NCBI GenBank assembly: GCA_027318945.1
Contig: DAHVOF010000162.1
Location: 1 to 8,731 of the forward strand
Direction: 5' to 3'
Origin: Actinomycetota bacterium
Lineage (GTDB): Bacteria; Actinomycetota; Acidimicrobiia; Acidimicrobiales; Acidimicrobiaceae
Length of the DNA stretch: 8,731 nt
The notes beneath the pieces are model-generated. The model ran no database searches. It saw only the letters and a program-made list of their open reading frames with translations, and was not told the DNA's origin. Positions within the stretch are counted from its first letter, which is position 1. Every line of letters begins with the position of its first letter. A program made the translations under genes and the position numbers. This document shows, in pieces, positions 1-6,052 of this stretch.

Positions 1-2
1 GG

Positions 3-167
3 CTTTGGCCAAGAGGGAAGACTGTGGCCGCCCTCGACATGGATGCATCGCGATTCAAGTCTTATTTAGGAGCGGAATTCGGGCGCTTTAACCTCCAGCT
101 CCTTGACAAGGAGCTGGAGGTGTCTGGGAATGCTAGAGCAGTATTGTTTGCGACATGTTGTGACTGA
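3..167 (+). CDS. Unrecognised open frame entering from the left edge (partial)
   Basis: An open frame runs from the window edge to a TGA at 165-167, giving about 54 residues that end in LFATCCD. The first internal ATG is at 39-41. I do not recognise the sequence, and third-position GC (about 56%) is close to the window average, so codon use does not argue for coding. A perfect 14-bp hairpin (91-121) lies inside it, which is unusual for the end of a real gene. It would converge with the VOC gene, whose stop is 30 bp away. It may be the tail of a gene outside the window or simply chance. Confidence 0.22.
   Translation, partial: LWPRGKTVAALDMDASRFKSYLGAEFGRFNLQLLDKELEVSGNARAVLFATCCD
91..121 (-). 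terminator. Perfect 14-bp hairpin, probable terminator after the VOC gene
   Basis: Arm ACCTCCAGCTCCTT (91-104) is separated by GAC from its exact reverse complement AAGGAGCTGGAGGT (108-121). It starts 76 bp beyond the VOC stop codon. The stem is long and GC-rich with a three-base loop, but there is no T-run on either side, like the U-less hairpin terminators reported in actinobacteria. It could stop transcription from either side. Confidence 0.42.
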
Positions 168-197
168 AAGCGTGGCGTGTCGCCTTCCGTAGGTGCT

Positions 198-590
198 CTA
201 CCTCGGCTGCTCGACAACCATGAGCGTGTGACCGGTCGGATCGCGGAACAGGAACAGAGGCGGAACCGGAGCGCCCATCCTCGAGACCTCGGAATCAACA
301 TCAACACCGAGCTTTTGCAGTTCAGCGTATGTCGAGTCGATGTCCTCGGTTGTAAGGGTGATTCCGGTCACGGTTGGAGCAACATCCTGTTTCGGCGAAG
401 GTGGTGTCAATGCGATGCCAGTGGTCCCATCCGAGAGGTATACCTCCACCCAGCGATAGCCTCCTCCAAACGGAACGTCTGTGCGCTTTTCGAATCCCAG
501 ATTCTCGTAGAACTCGATCGCCCGATCTTGGTCGGGCGTTGGAATGCAAACCAGGCTCATACTGCGAATGCCGGTTCCTGTCATCGCCAT
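198..590 (-). CDS. VOC-superfamily (glyoxalase/bleomycin-resistance-like) protein
   Basis: This 130-residue single-domain protein has the vicinal oxygen chelate fold, a paired beta-alpha-beta-beta-beta metal-binding scaffold used by glyoxalases, extradiol dioxygenases and antibiotic-sequestering proteins. Visible family marks are the segment PDQDRAIEFYENLGFEKR (19-36), the W in YRWVEV, a repeated second module beginning GITLTTEDID, and the C-terminal DPTGHTLMVVE (117-127), in which Glu127 is the expected metal ligand. The usual first-strand His is not evident (SLVCIP), so metal binding and catalysis are uncertain. The ATG start is supported by AAGGAG five bases upstream. It lies 168 bp downstream of the SRPBCC gene on the same strand and could be co-transcribed, but a separate promoter is possible in the gap. 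VOC, SRPBCC and ArsR genes often neighbour each other in actinobacteria. The substrate is unknown. Confidence 0.93.
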   Translation of the reverse strand: MAMTGTGIRSMSLVCIPTPDQDRAIEFYENLGFEKRTDVPFGGGYRWVEVYLSDGTTGIALTPPSPKQDVAPTVTGITLTTEDIDSTYAELQKLGVDVDSEVSRMGAPVPPLFLFRDPTGHTLMVVEQPR

Positions 591-612
591 GTCGACTCCT
601 TTTTGGTTGCCT

Positions 613-625
613 TAACTTGAGGTTA
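613..625. promoter_or_regulatory. TAAC/GTTA inverted repeat upstream of the VOC gene
   Basis: TAACTTGAGGTTA is an imperfect palindrome (TAAC-N5-GTTA) 23 bp upstream of the VOC start. A second set in the opposite order, GTTA-N6-TAAC, lies at 664-677. The core CCTCAAGTTAA on the minus strand resembles half of a MerR/SoxR-family operator, but the other half does not match. This is a candidate operator only. Confidence 0.2.
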
Positions 626-733
626 GACCGATTTAGCAGCAGGTATCGACCGATGCCTTCGAAGTTAAGCCGATAACCATTGCTCTCCTAATCTCCGCCT
701 ATTGCAATTTGGGAAATGTCTGCAGCGCGTTCG

Positions 734-751
734 ATGCATCGAGAAATGCAT
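734..751 (-). repeat. ATGCAT repeats forming a small hairpin after the SRPBCC stop
   Basis: ATGCAT (734-739) and ATGCAT (746-751) can pair across a six-base loop, eight bases beyond the SRPBCC stop codon. The left copy sits inside a perfect 12-bp palindrome TCGATGCATCGA (731-742). The stem is short and AT-rich without a T-run, so a terminator role is weak. Confidence 0.22.
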
Positions 752-758
752 GATGCGA

Positions 759-1160
759 CTACGCGAGGGCTCCTTCAATGCGAGTGAGCACCGAGGGCCA
801 TCCATCGCCCATGCCTTTGAAAGCCTGCCTTCCCTGAGGAGAGTCGAGGTCAAAGTCCCTATGTTCCACGAACAGCCTCGTCCCTATTCCTTCGGCAACC
901 AAGCGCCAGGTTATCTTGGTGTTCAGGAGACCCTCCGCAAATGTGTAACTTAGAAGTACCGGCTCTTCAACTTCGAGGACCTCACAGCGTTGTATTCCCC
1001 AAGGTCCGAGATCCATGCTGAACCTGTGGCCCACCACAGGCTTGATGTCACCGGACGCCCACCATCTTGCCAAGAGCTCGGGATCGGTCAGAGCGCGCCA
1101 GGCCACCATGGGAGGGCGCGCAATGAACTGGTCAAGCTTCAGTCGATTCTCCGGCTTCAT
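759..1160 (-). CDS. SRPBCC/AHSA1-domain protein (START-like ligand-binding fold)
   Basis: The 133-residue protein is a single SRPBCC domain of the activator-of-Hsp90-ATPase (AHSA1) type, a helix-grip fold with a hydrophobic cavity. Family marks are the early VAWRALTDPELLARWW segment (19-34), the DLGPWGIQRCEVLEVEEPVLLSY strand region, and a C-terminal amphipathic helix ending GDGWPSVLTRIEGALA. The length is normal. The ATG overlaps the TGA of the upstream ArsR gene (ATGA), and GGAGG sits four bases before it, so the two are translationally coupled. ArsR plus AHSA1-type SRPBCC is a common bacterial pair in which the repressor controls the SRPBCC gene. The ligand and cellular role are generally unknown, and nothing here identifies them. 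Confidence 0.93.
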   Translation of the reverse strand: MKPENRLKLDQFIARPPMVAWRALTDPELLARWWASGDIKPVVGHRFSMDLGPWGIQRCEVLEVEEPVLLSYTFAEGLLNTKITWRLVAEGIGTRLFVEHRDFDLDSPQGRQAFKGMGDGWPSVLTRIEGALA

Positions 1161-1468
1161 TGTTCCTCCGTTTCACGCATGTCGCGCAGACCGCTCAGAC
1201 GGTCGCGCCAATAACTTTCGAATGGGCTGAGCCACTCGTCGATTTCGCGAAGTCTGTCGGGCACGAGATGGTAGAGTCTCTGCTGGCCGTGTGGCACATC
1301 CCGAACCAGATCGGCATTGCGAAGAACGGCCAGGTGCTCAGACAGGGCCGACCTGCTCAGGGGAAACTCCTCGACGAGAGCTGATACAGAGAGTGGACCC
1401 GTGAGCAAGTGGGAAAGGATTTCGCGCCGAGTCTGGTTTCCAAGTGCGCTGAATACTTCCTGTGACAT
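1157..1468 (-). CDS. ArsR/SmtB-family winged-helix transcriptional repressor
   Basis: This 103-residue protein is a compact winged helix-turn-helix regulator. It opens with FSALGNQTRREILSHLL (6-22), typical of the family, followed by the recognition region PLSRSALSEHLAVLRNADLV (36-55) and a wing containing GQQRLYHLV. It has no cysteine or CxC metal site, so it is probably not a metal sensor and resembles the SdpR-like subgroup paired with SRPBCC proteins. The reading frame is open further upstream to a TTG at 1504, but that TTG is part of a -35 box. The ATG at 1468 matches the usual N-terminus and lies six bases after a -10 box, giving a probably leaderless transcript. It is coupled by ATGA to the SRPBCC gene and likely represses its own operon. 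Confidence 0.95.
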   Translation of the reverse strand: MSQEVFSALGNQTRREILSHLLTGPLSVSALVEEFPLSRSALSEHLAVLRNADLVRDVPHGQQRLYHLVPDRLREIDEWLSPFESYWRDRLSGLRDMRETEEQ

Positions 1469-1474
1469 TGCACT

Positions 1475-1504
1475 ATCATATGACGGATTTTTCCGACATG
1501 TCAA
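1475..1504 (-). promoter_or_regulatory. Sigma-70-type promoter of the ArsR-SRPBCC operon (leaderless)
   Basis: Read on the minus strand, TTGACA (1504-1499), an 18-base spacer and TATGAT (1480-1475) match the housekeeping consensus at 11 of 12 positions. Only six bases separate the -10 box from the ArsR ATG, so transcription should start at or within a base or two of that ATG. No Shine-Dalgarno sequence precedes it. Confidence 0.65.
1481..1498. promoter_or_regulatory. Near-palindromic operator filling the promoter spacer
   Basis: TGACGGATTTTTCCGACA exactly occupies the spacer between the -35 and -10 boxes. The outer arms pair at six of seven positions (TGaCGGA against TCCGaCA) around a four-base T core. 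A dimeric ArsR repressor bound here would block RNA polymerase, so this is the expected autorepression site. Binding itself is inferred. Confidence 0.5.
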
Positions 1505-1848
1505 TACGCCTGAGATGTTTGCTCCAGGCGCTGTAGAGTTTGGGAGCTGGCTTCATTAGGGGCTCCTCTTGCCTTGGCTCGCCGGGATCACGAAACGATC
1601 TGAGGGCGCACTCCTCTTTATCCACGACTACCGGGTGCGGTACATCTTCGGTTCTAATTTCGCCCCCTAGCTGGGGAGGATCTATCTGTTTTGTTTCAGA
1701 AAGCGTCCGCCTGCGCTCCGGTCCAGGGCCTTTCAAGAGGACCTGTGCAAGCGTGCATCTATGACGAAGGCGATTGGTGGGAAGGATAGAGGAAACCCGA
1801 GTGGCGCCAGCTGCTCAGCTTTCAGTCACTGGCCCTGGTGTGGGCCGA
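1505..1848. other. Intergenic stretch without a recognised gene
   Basis: These 344 bases separate the ArsR promoter from the SDR stop codon. Open frames exist on both strands, but none has a good ribosome binding site or a recognisable motif. I saw no clear terminator for the SDR gene. A short CCCC-TAGCT-GGGG dyad near 1666-1678 is the only symmetrical element noticed. Confidence 0.5.
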
Positions 1849-2607
1849 TCAGGCAGCCGACCATCCGCCGTCAGCCGTGACAAGGGCTCCGTTCACCTTG
1901 GAAGCCTCATCGCATGCAAGCCACGAAATCACAGTTGCGATCTGGTCAGGCTCCGCAGTTGCTGCCATTGCGGCTAATTTGGCCTTGGCGCGTTCGAACG
2001 CCCATTCTACGGATGGGTTCGACGACGCTCCGATGTTCGTGGCAACTCCACCGGGAAGGACTGCGTTTGACCTGATATTTTGGGGACCATAATAGAAGGC
2101 GACTGACCGGACCAAACCGATTACGGCATGCTTCGAAGTTGTGTAGGCCGTGCCGGCCGCTCCGGCACTCAGCGCTGCTTCCGAGGCAACAGTCACTATT
2201 GCTCCACCACCTGACGACAGCATTTTCGGCAGCACTGCCCGAGTAAGTCTCATGACTCCATTCAAGTTGATGTCCATGACCCTGTTCCAAAGTGAGTCGT
2301 CGAGATCGCCGAGCGGAGTGAAATGGTCCATAATGCCCGCCACATTTGCGAGGATGTCTACTCTGCTGTCCGCTGCGGCGACGAGGCGGTCCACATCCTC
2401 CTGGCTGGTGACATCAGCCGTTACGAACTCTCCCTCCAGGTGCGAGTCGGCGAAGAGTTTCTTTGTCTCAGAAAGTGCGGTCGGATTGACATCGCAGCCT
2501 ATTACCCGAGCACCCTCCTGCGCGAGCCTCAAAGCAGTCGCCCGTCCGATTCCACTTCCTGCACCCGTGACGATTGCGACTTTTCCCTTGTGTCGAAAAC
2601 TATCCAT
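1849..2607 (-). CDS. Short-chain dehydrogenase/reductase (classical SDR), probably NAD-dependent
   Basis: This 252-residue Rossmann-fold oxidoreductase has the complete classical SDR signature: TGAGSGIG (14-21) for cofactor binding, NVAG (88-91), and the tetrad Asn114, Ser142, Tyr155 and Lys159 (Y-T-T-S-K). Asp39 at the end of the second strand (VIGCDVN) favours NAD(H) over NADP(H). The end NGALVTADGGWSAA is typical of the 3-oxoacyl-ACP-reductase-like group. The length is usual. The ATG at 2607 is chosen because AAGGAG lies five bases upstream; a TTG seven codons earlier is in frame but lacks such support. The substrate cannot be deduced, and annotation as FabG would be unsafe without context. 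The gene appears monocistronic. Confidence 0.96.
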   Translation of the reverse strand: MDSFRHKGKVAIVTGAGSGIGRATALRLAQEGARVIGCDVNPTALSETKKLFADSHLEGEFVTADVTSQEDVDRLVAAADSRVDILANVAGIMDHFTPLGDLDDSLWNRVMDINLNGVMRLTRAVLPKMLSSGGGAIVTVASEAALSAGAAGTAYTTSKHAVIGLVRSVAFYYGPQNIRSNAVLPGGVATNIGASSNPSVEWAFERAKAKLAAMAATAEPDQIATVISWLACDEASKVNGALVTADGGWSAA

Positions 2608-2632
2608 GATGACTCCTTCCCGCCCCAATTCA

Positions 2633-2662
2633 ATCCTAGATCCTGCTGGGTCCTAAAGTCAT
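2633..2662 (-). promoter_or_regulatory. Possible SDR promoter
   Basis: On the minus strand ATGACT (2662-2657), an 18-base spacer and TAGGAT (2638-2633) each match the consensus hexamers at four of six positions. The predicted start near 2626 would give a leader of about 20 bases just long enough to hold the AAGGAG site before the ATG at 2607. Confidence 0.35.
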
Positions 2663-3223
2663 TGAAAAGATCTGCTCTCTGGGTTGGCTCGAACCCAAGT
2701 TCCTGGTCTTATTTGCCGCCTGCAGCTGCTCACGAGTCAACCCGATTCCGAGGTATAGGCGGGCCATGACTAAGGTGCCGAATGGAAAAATGCTGACCGT
2801 GGCCTAGATCGGAAAGGGGAGGGCTGATACCAAAGTTCGCATGCCGTTGATGTCGGACTCATGTCAGAGCCATGGGGAGCTGTGCTGGCATAAGCCAGCC
2901 AAATCCATGCAAGTGCGGTCCTTAAATGCAGAGAGATCTGTGAATGGATGCTGGGACGTTCGCGCATCCCTCTGGTGGCGATATCTAACTGTCGCTACTT
3001 TGCCTTTTTGAGTTCGAAATATGATGCCGATAGGATCGGTTCAGACATATAAATTCTGTTGGTGAAGGCGCACCGACTGCTTGCTCGTGACGATCGCAGA
3101 TTTTCTCTTTGAAGGTATACCAACCTTGGAGGTCGTATAGCGAGGTGAAAATTTGTCGGTTCGGCAGCCTGCAAATGGCAGTTCTTTTCACCTGTCAGCG
3201 CTATTGATTTTCTTTCGTTCAAG
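2639..3223. other. Intergenic stretch without a recognised gene
   Basis: Apart from the possible SDR promoter at its left end, these bases hold no gene I can name. Short open frames on both strands (for example 2770-2967 and 2985-3191, minus) lack known motifs and good start sites. Two small dyads are visible: GCTGGC-ATAA-GCCAGC (2884-2899), a strong six-pair GC stem with no T-run, and ACCT-TGG-AGGT (3123-3133). Confidence 0.5.
2884..2899. repeat. GC-rich inverted repeat with tetraloop
   Basis: GCTGGC and GCCAGC are exact reverse complements separated by ATAA. It could be a weak terminator or a structured element, but no gene is close enough to decide. Confidence 0.3.
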
Positions 3224-3721
3224 CTATAGTCCGCAGAGGCTGTCCGAGCTGATTCCAAGTTCGATATTGGTCAAGTTGCAAAGATGCTCACCTGCGACAA
3301 TCCATGCGAGGTCGCAGGTCTCACGTTCGCTGAAATGTATTTGGAGGGCTGCAAACGTTTCGGGGCTCATCTTCCTATCCCTTGCGAGCTCAGCGGCGTA
3401 GTCGAGAGTGTCACGCTCAGCGTCGCTGAATAGCGGGCTCACCGGATAATCGCCAAGCGCATCAACACGTGCGAGCTAATTCGAGGACTGCTTCGTCGCA
3501 TACCACCGGTTTGCATCCATGCAGATAAGGCAAATGTTTATCGATGCGACCTGCTCGCGAACTGGCAGTGCGGTGGGCGAATCCAGCCTTAGCTTCTTAT
3601 CCAGCTTGGGAAGCTTTCCGCGGAAGTTCCCGAACGAGAGCGGCATGCGAGCTGAGTGGATTGTGATTGGGACCATCACTTTGCCGGCCTGGATGCGGCT
3701 GAAGAGGTACACAAGTTTCAT
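3224..3721 (-). pseudogene. Carboxymuconolactone decarboxylase (CMD/AhpD-like) family gene interrupted by an amber stop
   Basis: The two halves of one CMD-family protein lie in the same frame, separated only by TAG at 3478-3476 (codon 82). The first 81 residues start MKLVYLFSR and carry the region around Glu56 and the redox CxxC pair Cys64/Cys67 (REQVASINICLICMDANRW). After the stop the frame continues through LARVDALGDYP into SPLFSDAERDTLDYAAELARD and on to the characteristic SEREtCDLAWIVAGEHLCNLTNI end. Read through, it would be 165 residues, near the length I expect for this subfamily. CMD/AhpD proteins form all-helical oligomers and act as decarboxylases or peroxidase-partner reductants; this member's substrate is unknown. 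The ATG at 3721 has only a poor ribosome binding site. The gene is probably dead or split; a sequencing error or readthrough cannot be excluded. A GTG at 3442 could restart translation of the C-terminal half. Confidence 0.85.
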
Positions 3722-4238
3722 GGTTAGGGTCCGAGGTTTTTCAATAGGGGCGAGGCAAGGCGTAGCGGGCCACTCCTTTCTGCTTTACTTTCCAGGGGCC
3801 TCAGAGCCGATGCTGCATCGGCTCCAGTTCAAAGGATGATTGGTGGTGTTAGGGTAAGCAATTGTGAATGTTTTCCAGCATTTGTTCGCAGAACTAAGAA
3901 CCTTACGGGAATCGTGGGGGAGCATTATTGCGACCTTGGGCGCACCTGCCGAAATCTTCGTCATGAGGTTATTACTGAAAATCAGTACGGTCTTGTGTCG
4001 GCCATGGCTGGTTTAGTTACTCCCCTAGCAAAGCCTCCTTACTCGCGTTGTTTCGAATCCGAGGGTCACAGTTGATTATGGCGGATGGCTGTCGCGGAAT
4101 CTAACGAATATAGTAAGTTGACCCAGACACTCGAGGACGACCATCAGGAGTGTGCTCCAACGGTTGGGTATATATTCCTTGGACGGGCGCGCTTGGTGTT
4201 TGACTACGCTCGGTTGGCCGGATCGCTACCGTGCGGGT
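3722..4238. other. Intergenic stretch between the CMD gene and ogt
   Basis: These 517 bases contain one striking palindrome (3804-3824) but no gene I recognise. A 79-codon open frame (3836-4075, plus) starts with ATG but has no properly spaced Shine-Dalgarno sequence and no familiar motif. No clear hairpin terminator follows the ogt stop. Confidence 0.5.
3804..3824. repeat. Perfect 10-bp-arm palindrome upstream of the CMD gene
   Basis: GAGCCGATGC (3804-3813) and GCATCGGCTC (3815-3824) are exact reverse complements around a single T. It lies 83-103 bases upstream of the CMD start. The near-continuous symmetry fits an operator for a dimeric regulator, or a hairpin with a three-base loop. There is no T-run for a classical terminator. 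Confidence 0.45.
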
Positions 4239-4847
4239 TCATGGTGCTGCCTCCAGGTGCAGGAGGAGCTGCTTGGCATCCATGCCGCCGGCATAGCCGC
4301 CGAGACTCCCGTCGCTACGGATGACGCGGTGGCAGGGCACTACCAAGGGGAGAGGGTTGGTGGCGCATGCGCTGCCAACGGCTCGCACGGCTTTGGGGTT
4401 TCCGGTAGCTGTGGCGATTGTCGCGTAGGTGGCGGTTGTGCCATATGCGATGTCGGAAAGGTGTTCGAGCACAGTACGGCGAAACCCGTGAGCGAGTTGC
4501 AGATCGAGGGGGAGGTCGAAGCGCTGGCGGTGGCGAGCGAAGTATGCTTCTATCTCGCGGACAGCTGGGTCGAGCCGGGCGGGGGCGAAGAGAACGCGGG
4601 GACTGACCCGCTCGGTGAGTTGGGTAAGCACGTGGTCGTAGCCCTCGACCGGAAAGGCGACACGTACTAGCCCGATTGGCGTGGCGGCAAGCAATAGGGT
4701 GCCGACGGGGGTGTCGAGCATGCGGTACGCGACATCTAAGAGGTTCTCGGTAGCAGCCTGCTTGGTAAGGCGGGTATGCAGGCGATTTAGTGTAGCAGTA
4801 TCGTCCTGTTGGTTGAGAAGGTTGCGGAGGTCTTCGGGTGTAGTCAA
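4239..4847 (-). CDS. ogt: Methylated-DNA--[protein]-cysteine S-methyltransferase (Ogt/AGT family)
   Basis: This suicide DNA-repair enzyme transfers the methyl group from O6-methylguanine (and O4-methylthymine) to its own cysteine. The active site PCHRV is at 171-175 with acceptor Cys172. The DNA-binding helix-turn-helix precedes it, with Tyr141 (ATYATIA) and the Arg155 finger in RAVGSACATNP (155-165), and GGYAGGMDAKQLLLHLE ends the domain. The 202 residues include an N-terminal polar helical stretch of about 40 residues before DVAYRMLDTPVG that simple Ogt proteins lack. The start is TTG, supported by GGAGG seven bases upstream and a four-base overlap (TTGA) with the sigma factor stop. It is therefore translated in step with the sigma gene. 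It lacks the Ada N-terminal metal-binding domain, so it cannot act as Ada does. Confidence 0.96.
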   Translation of the reverse strand: MTTPEDLRNLLNQQDDTATLNRLHTRLTKQAATENLLDVAYRMLDTPVGTLLLAATPIGLVRVAFPVEGYDHVLTQLTERVSPRVLFAPARLDPAVREIEAYFARHRQRFDLPLDLQLAHGFRRTVLEHLSDIAYGTTATYATIATATGNPKAVRAVGSACATNPLPLVVPCHRVIRSDGSLGGYAGGMDAKQLLLHLEAAP

Positions 4848-5326
4848 GGGATGTCCTCCCGGCGAATGGTTGTGCGGAGTTTAGCGATTCCGTCCGCCGC
4901 AGCGCGTCGCACGGCAGGCTCGTTTCTGTCCAGCATCTTGGCGACCTGCGCGTAGGGCAGATCGGCGATGTAGTGGTAGACAACGGCTGATCGCTGCGCG
5001 ACCGGCAGTTCGGCGATTGAGTGCCACAGATCGAGGCTTCTGTCAGGTGCGCTTCTGTCGAGCGACGGGTCATTAGGGAGCGTTCCGATCGGAATAGGCG
5101 CCCGCTGGGCCGCCCGCAGACGGTCTATTGCCTTGCGGTGCGCGATCGTGACCAGCCAACCACGGATGTAGCTGTCATCTCGCAGTCGCGGGTACGCTGT
5201 CAAGGCGGCCAGAAACGTTTCTGACCAGGCGTCCTCGGCGTCGTGGGGGCCAACCAGCGCACGGCAGACGTGGAGCACGACCTGGCTGTGGTCTAAAACG
5301 ACCTGTTCGAAGGGGGGCAGACTCAC
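4844..5326 (-). CDS. Sigma-70-family (ECF-like) RNA polymerase sigma factor
   Basis: The 160-residue protein has only regions 2 and 4, as in ECF sigma factors. Region 2 spans roughly 6-75, including DAEDAWSETFLAALTAYPRL and the promoter-melting/-10 segment IRGWLVTIAHRKAIDRLR (54-71). A linker of about 25 residues rich in Pro, Asp and Ser follows. Region 4 spans roughly 98-155 (SIAELPVAQRSAVVYHYIADLPYAQVAKML and the recognition helix NEPAVRRAAADGIAKLR). No SnoaL-like C-terminal extension is present, so it is not ECF41/SigJ. The start is GTG at 5326 with a GGGGTGGA stretch just upstream. It overlaps ogt by four bases in one operon, a pairing I know from actinobacterial genomes. No classical anti-sigma gene is adjacent; its likely role in responding to DNA alkylation is inferred from the partner. 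Confidence 0.93.
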   Translation of the reverse strand: MSLPPFEQVVLDHSQVVLHVCRALVGPHDAEDAWSETFLAALTAYPRLRDDSYIRGWLVTIAHRKAIDRLRAAQRAPIPIGTLPNDPSLDRSAPDRSLDLWHSIAELPVAQRSAVVYHYIADLPYAQVAKMLDRNEPAVRRAAADGIAKLRTTIRREDIP

Positions 5327-6052
5327 CGTCCACCCCTATCCAGCTCCGCAACGACGGTGCTCACCACGTTGCCCAGCTCTGTTGCTTGCGCATGCTCATA
5401 CCCATATCAACGTCGCGAGCCTCTGTTTCGTGAGATTTATGGTCAGGCTAATAGTATCGACGAGGTCTTTTGATTCCGCGCCTTATGAAACGATCATCAA
5501 GGGTGCCGATCTAATGTGGTCACGATAATATCCGTGGCTCGCCGGCGATCGTCAGCTTTTTTCTGCGGATTGCTCCACGTGCGGTCTTGCCCCGGGCGGA
5601 CTTGACAATCATCACCTCAGGCTCGGCTGATCCCAGTGCGGCGATCGCCCAGTACGGACGTGTGGGTCGACATTGTGTACCCCCTGCATTCTTGCTGCCA
5701 AGGAGACAAATTTTCACAAGGAGTGAATTGACGGTTCTGTACGCAACCAAAGGAGCGGGAAGCTCGATGCCCGGCGATGTGGAGTTTCTCTAACTCTCCG
5801 AAAGGCACTCACGCAGTCCGTTGCTCCTCCTCGTTGAGTCTGTCGGCTCGGACGGAATCACGAACCTGGCATGGTTTGTGGGCGCTAGTCACGCGGCCCG
5901 CGGTCAAATATTCAAATTGGAAATCGATGAACACAACAAGGGCTGTGAACTTGGGGGTTCGGAACATTTTGCCCGCGATGTTCGAGGTGGACGCAAGTAA
6001 GATCGCGGACCTTGGGGCTGGGAAAATCCTTTGGAGTATGCCTATCACCGCA
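5327..6052. other. Long stretch without a recognised gene, upstream of the sigma operon
   Basis: These 726 bases lie between the sigma factor start and the LysR stop. They must contain the sigma-ogt promoter, but no strong -35/-10 pair was found. A dyad sits in the presumed leader (5348-5372). Open frames exist at 5520-5750 (minus, TTG start), 5587-5793 (plus) and 5777-6145 (plus, running 93 bases into the LysR gene). None has a family motif I know, and the last is made unlikely by its overlap. Confidence 0.5.
5348..5372. promoter_or_regulatory. Nested dyad in the sigma factor leader
   Basis: GCAACG (5348-5353) and CGTTGC (5367-5372) are exact inverse arms enclosing GGTG-CT-CACC (5356-5365), offset by one base on one side. 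It ends 22 bases before the GTG start. On the minus strand the same bases include GGCAAC and CGTT spaced somewhat like an ECF promoter, though the gap is about two bases short. It could be an operator, an RNA hairpin or an autoregulatory promoter. Confidence 0.3.

Noticed and set aside
1469..1504. Extended ArsR start at TTG 1504 (12 extra residues)
   Set aside because: That TTG is the first half of the -35 box, and the ATG at 1468 fits the family N-terminus.
4046..4066. TTTCGAATCC resembling a tRNA T-loop
   Set aside because: The flanking bases cannot form a five-pair T stem, and no acceptor or anticodon arm lies upstream.
3836..4075. 79-codon plus-strand open frame with an ATG start
   Set aside because: The only purine-rich stretch lies directly against the ATG with no proper spacing, and the product resembles nothing known to me.
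3224..5326. Idea that the sigma factor and CMD gene form an ECF41/SigJ-type unit
   Set aside because: The sigma factor lacks the SnoaL-like C-terminal domain of that group, is coupled to ogt, and is separated from the CMD gene by over 500 non-coding bases.
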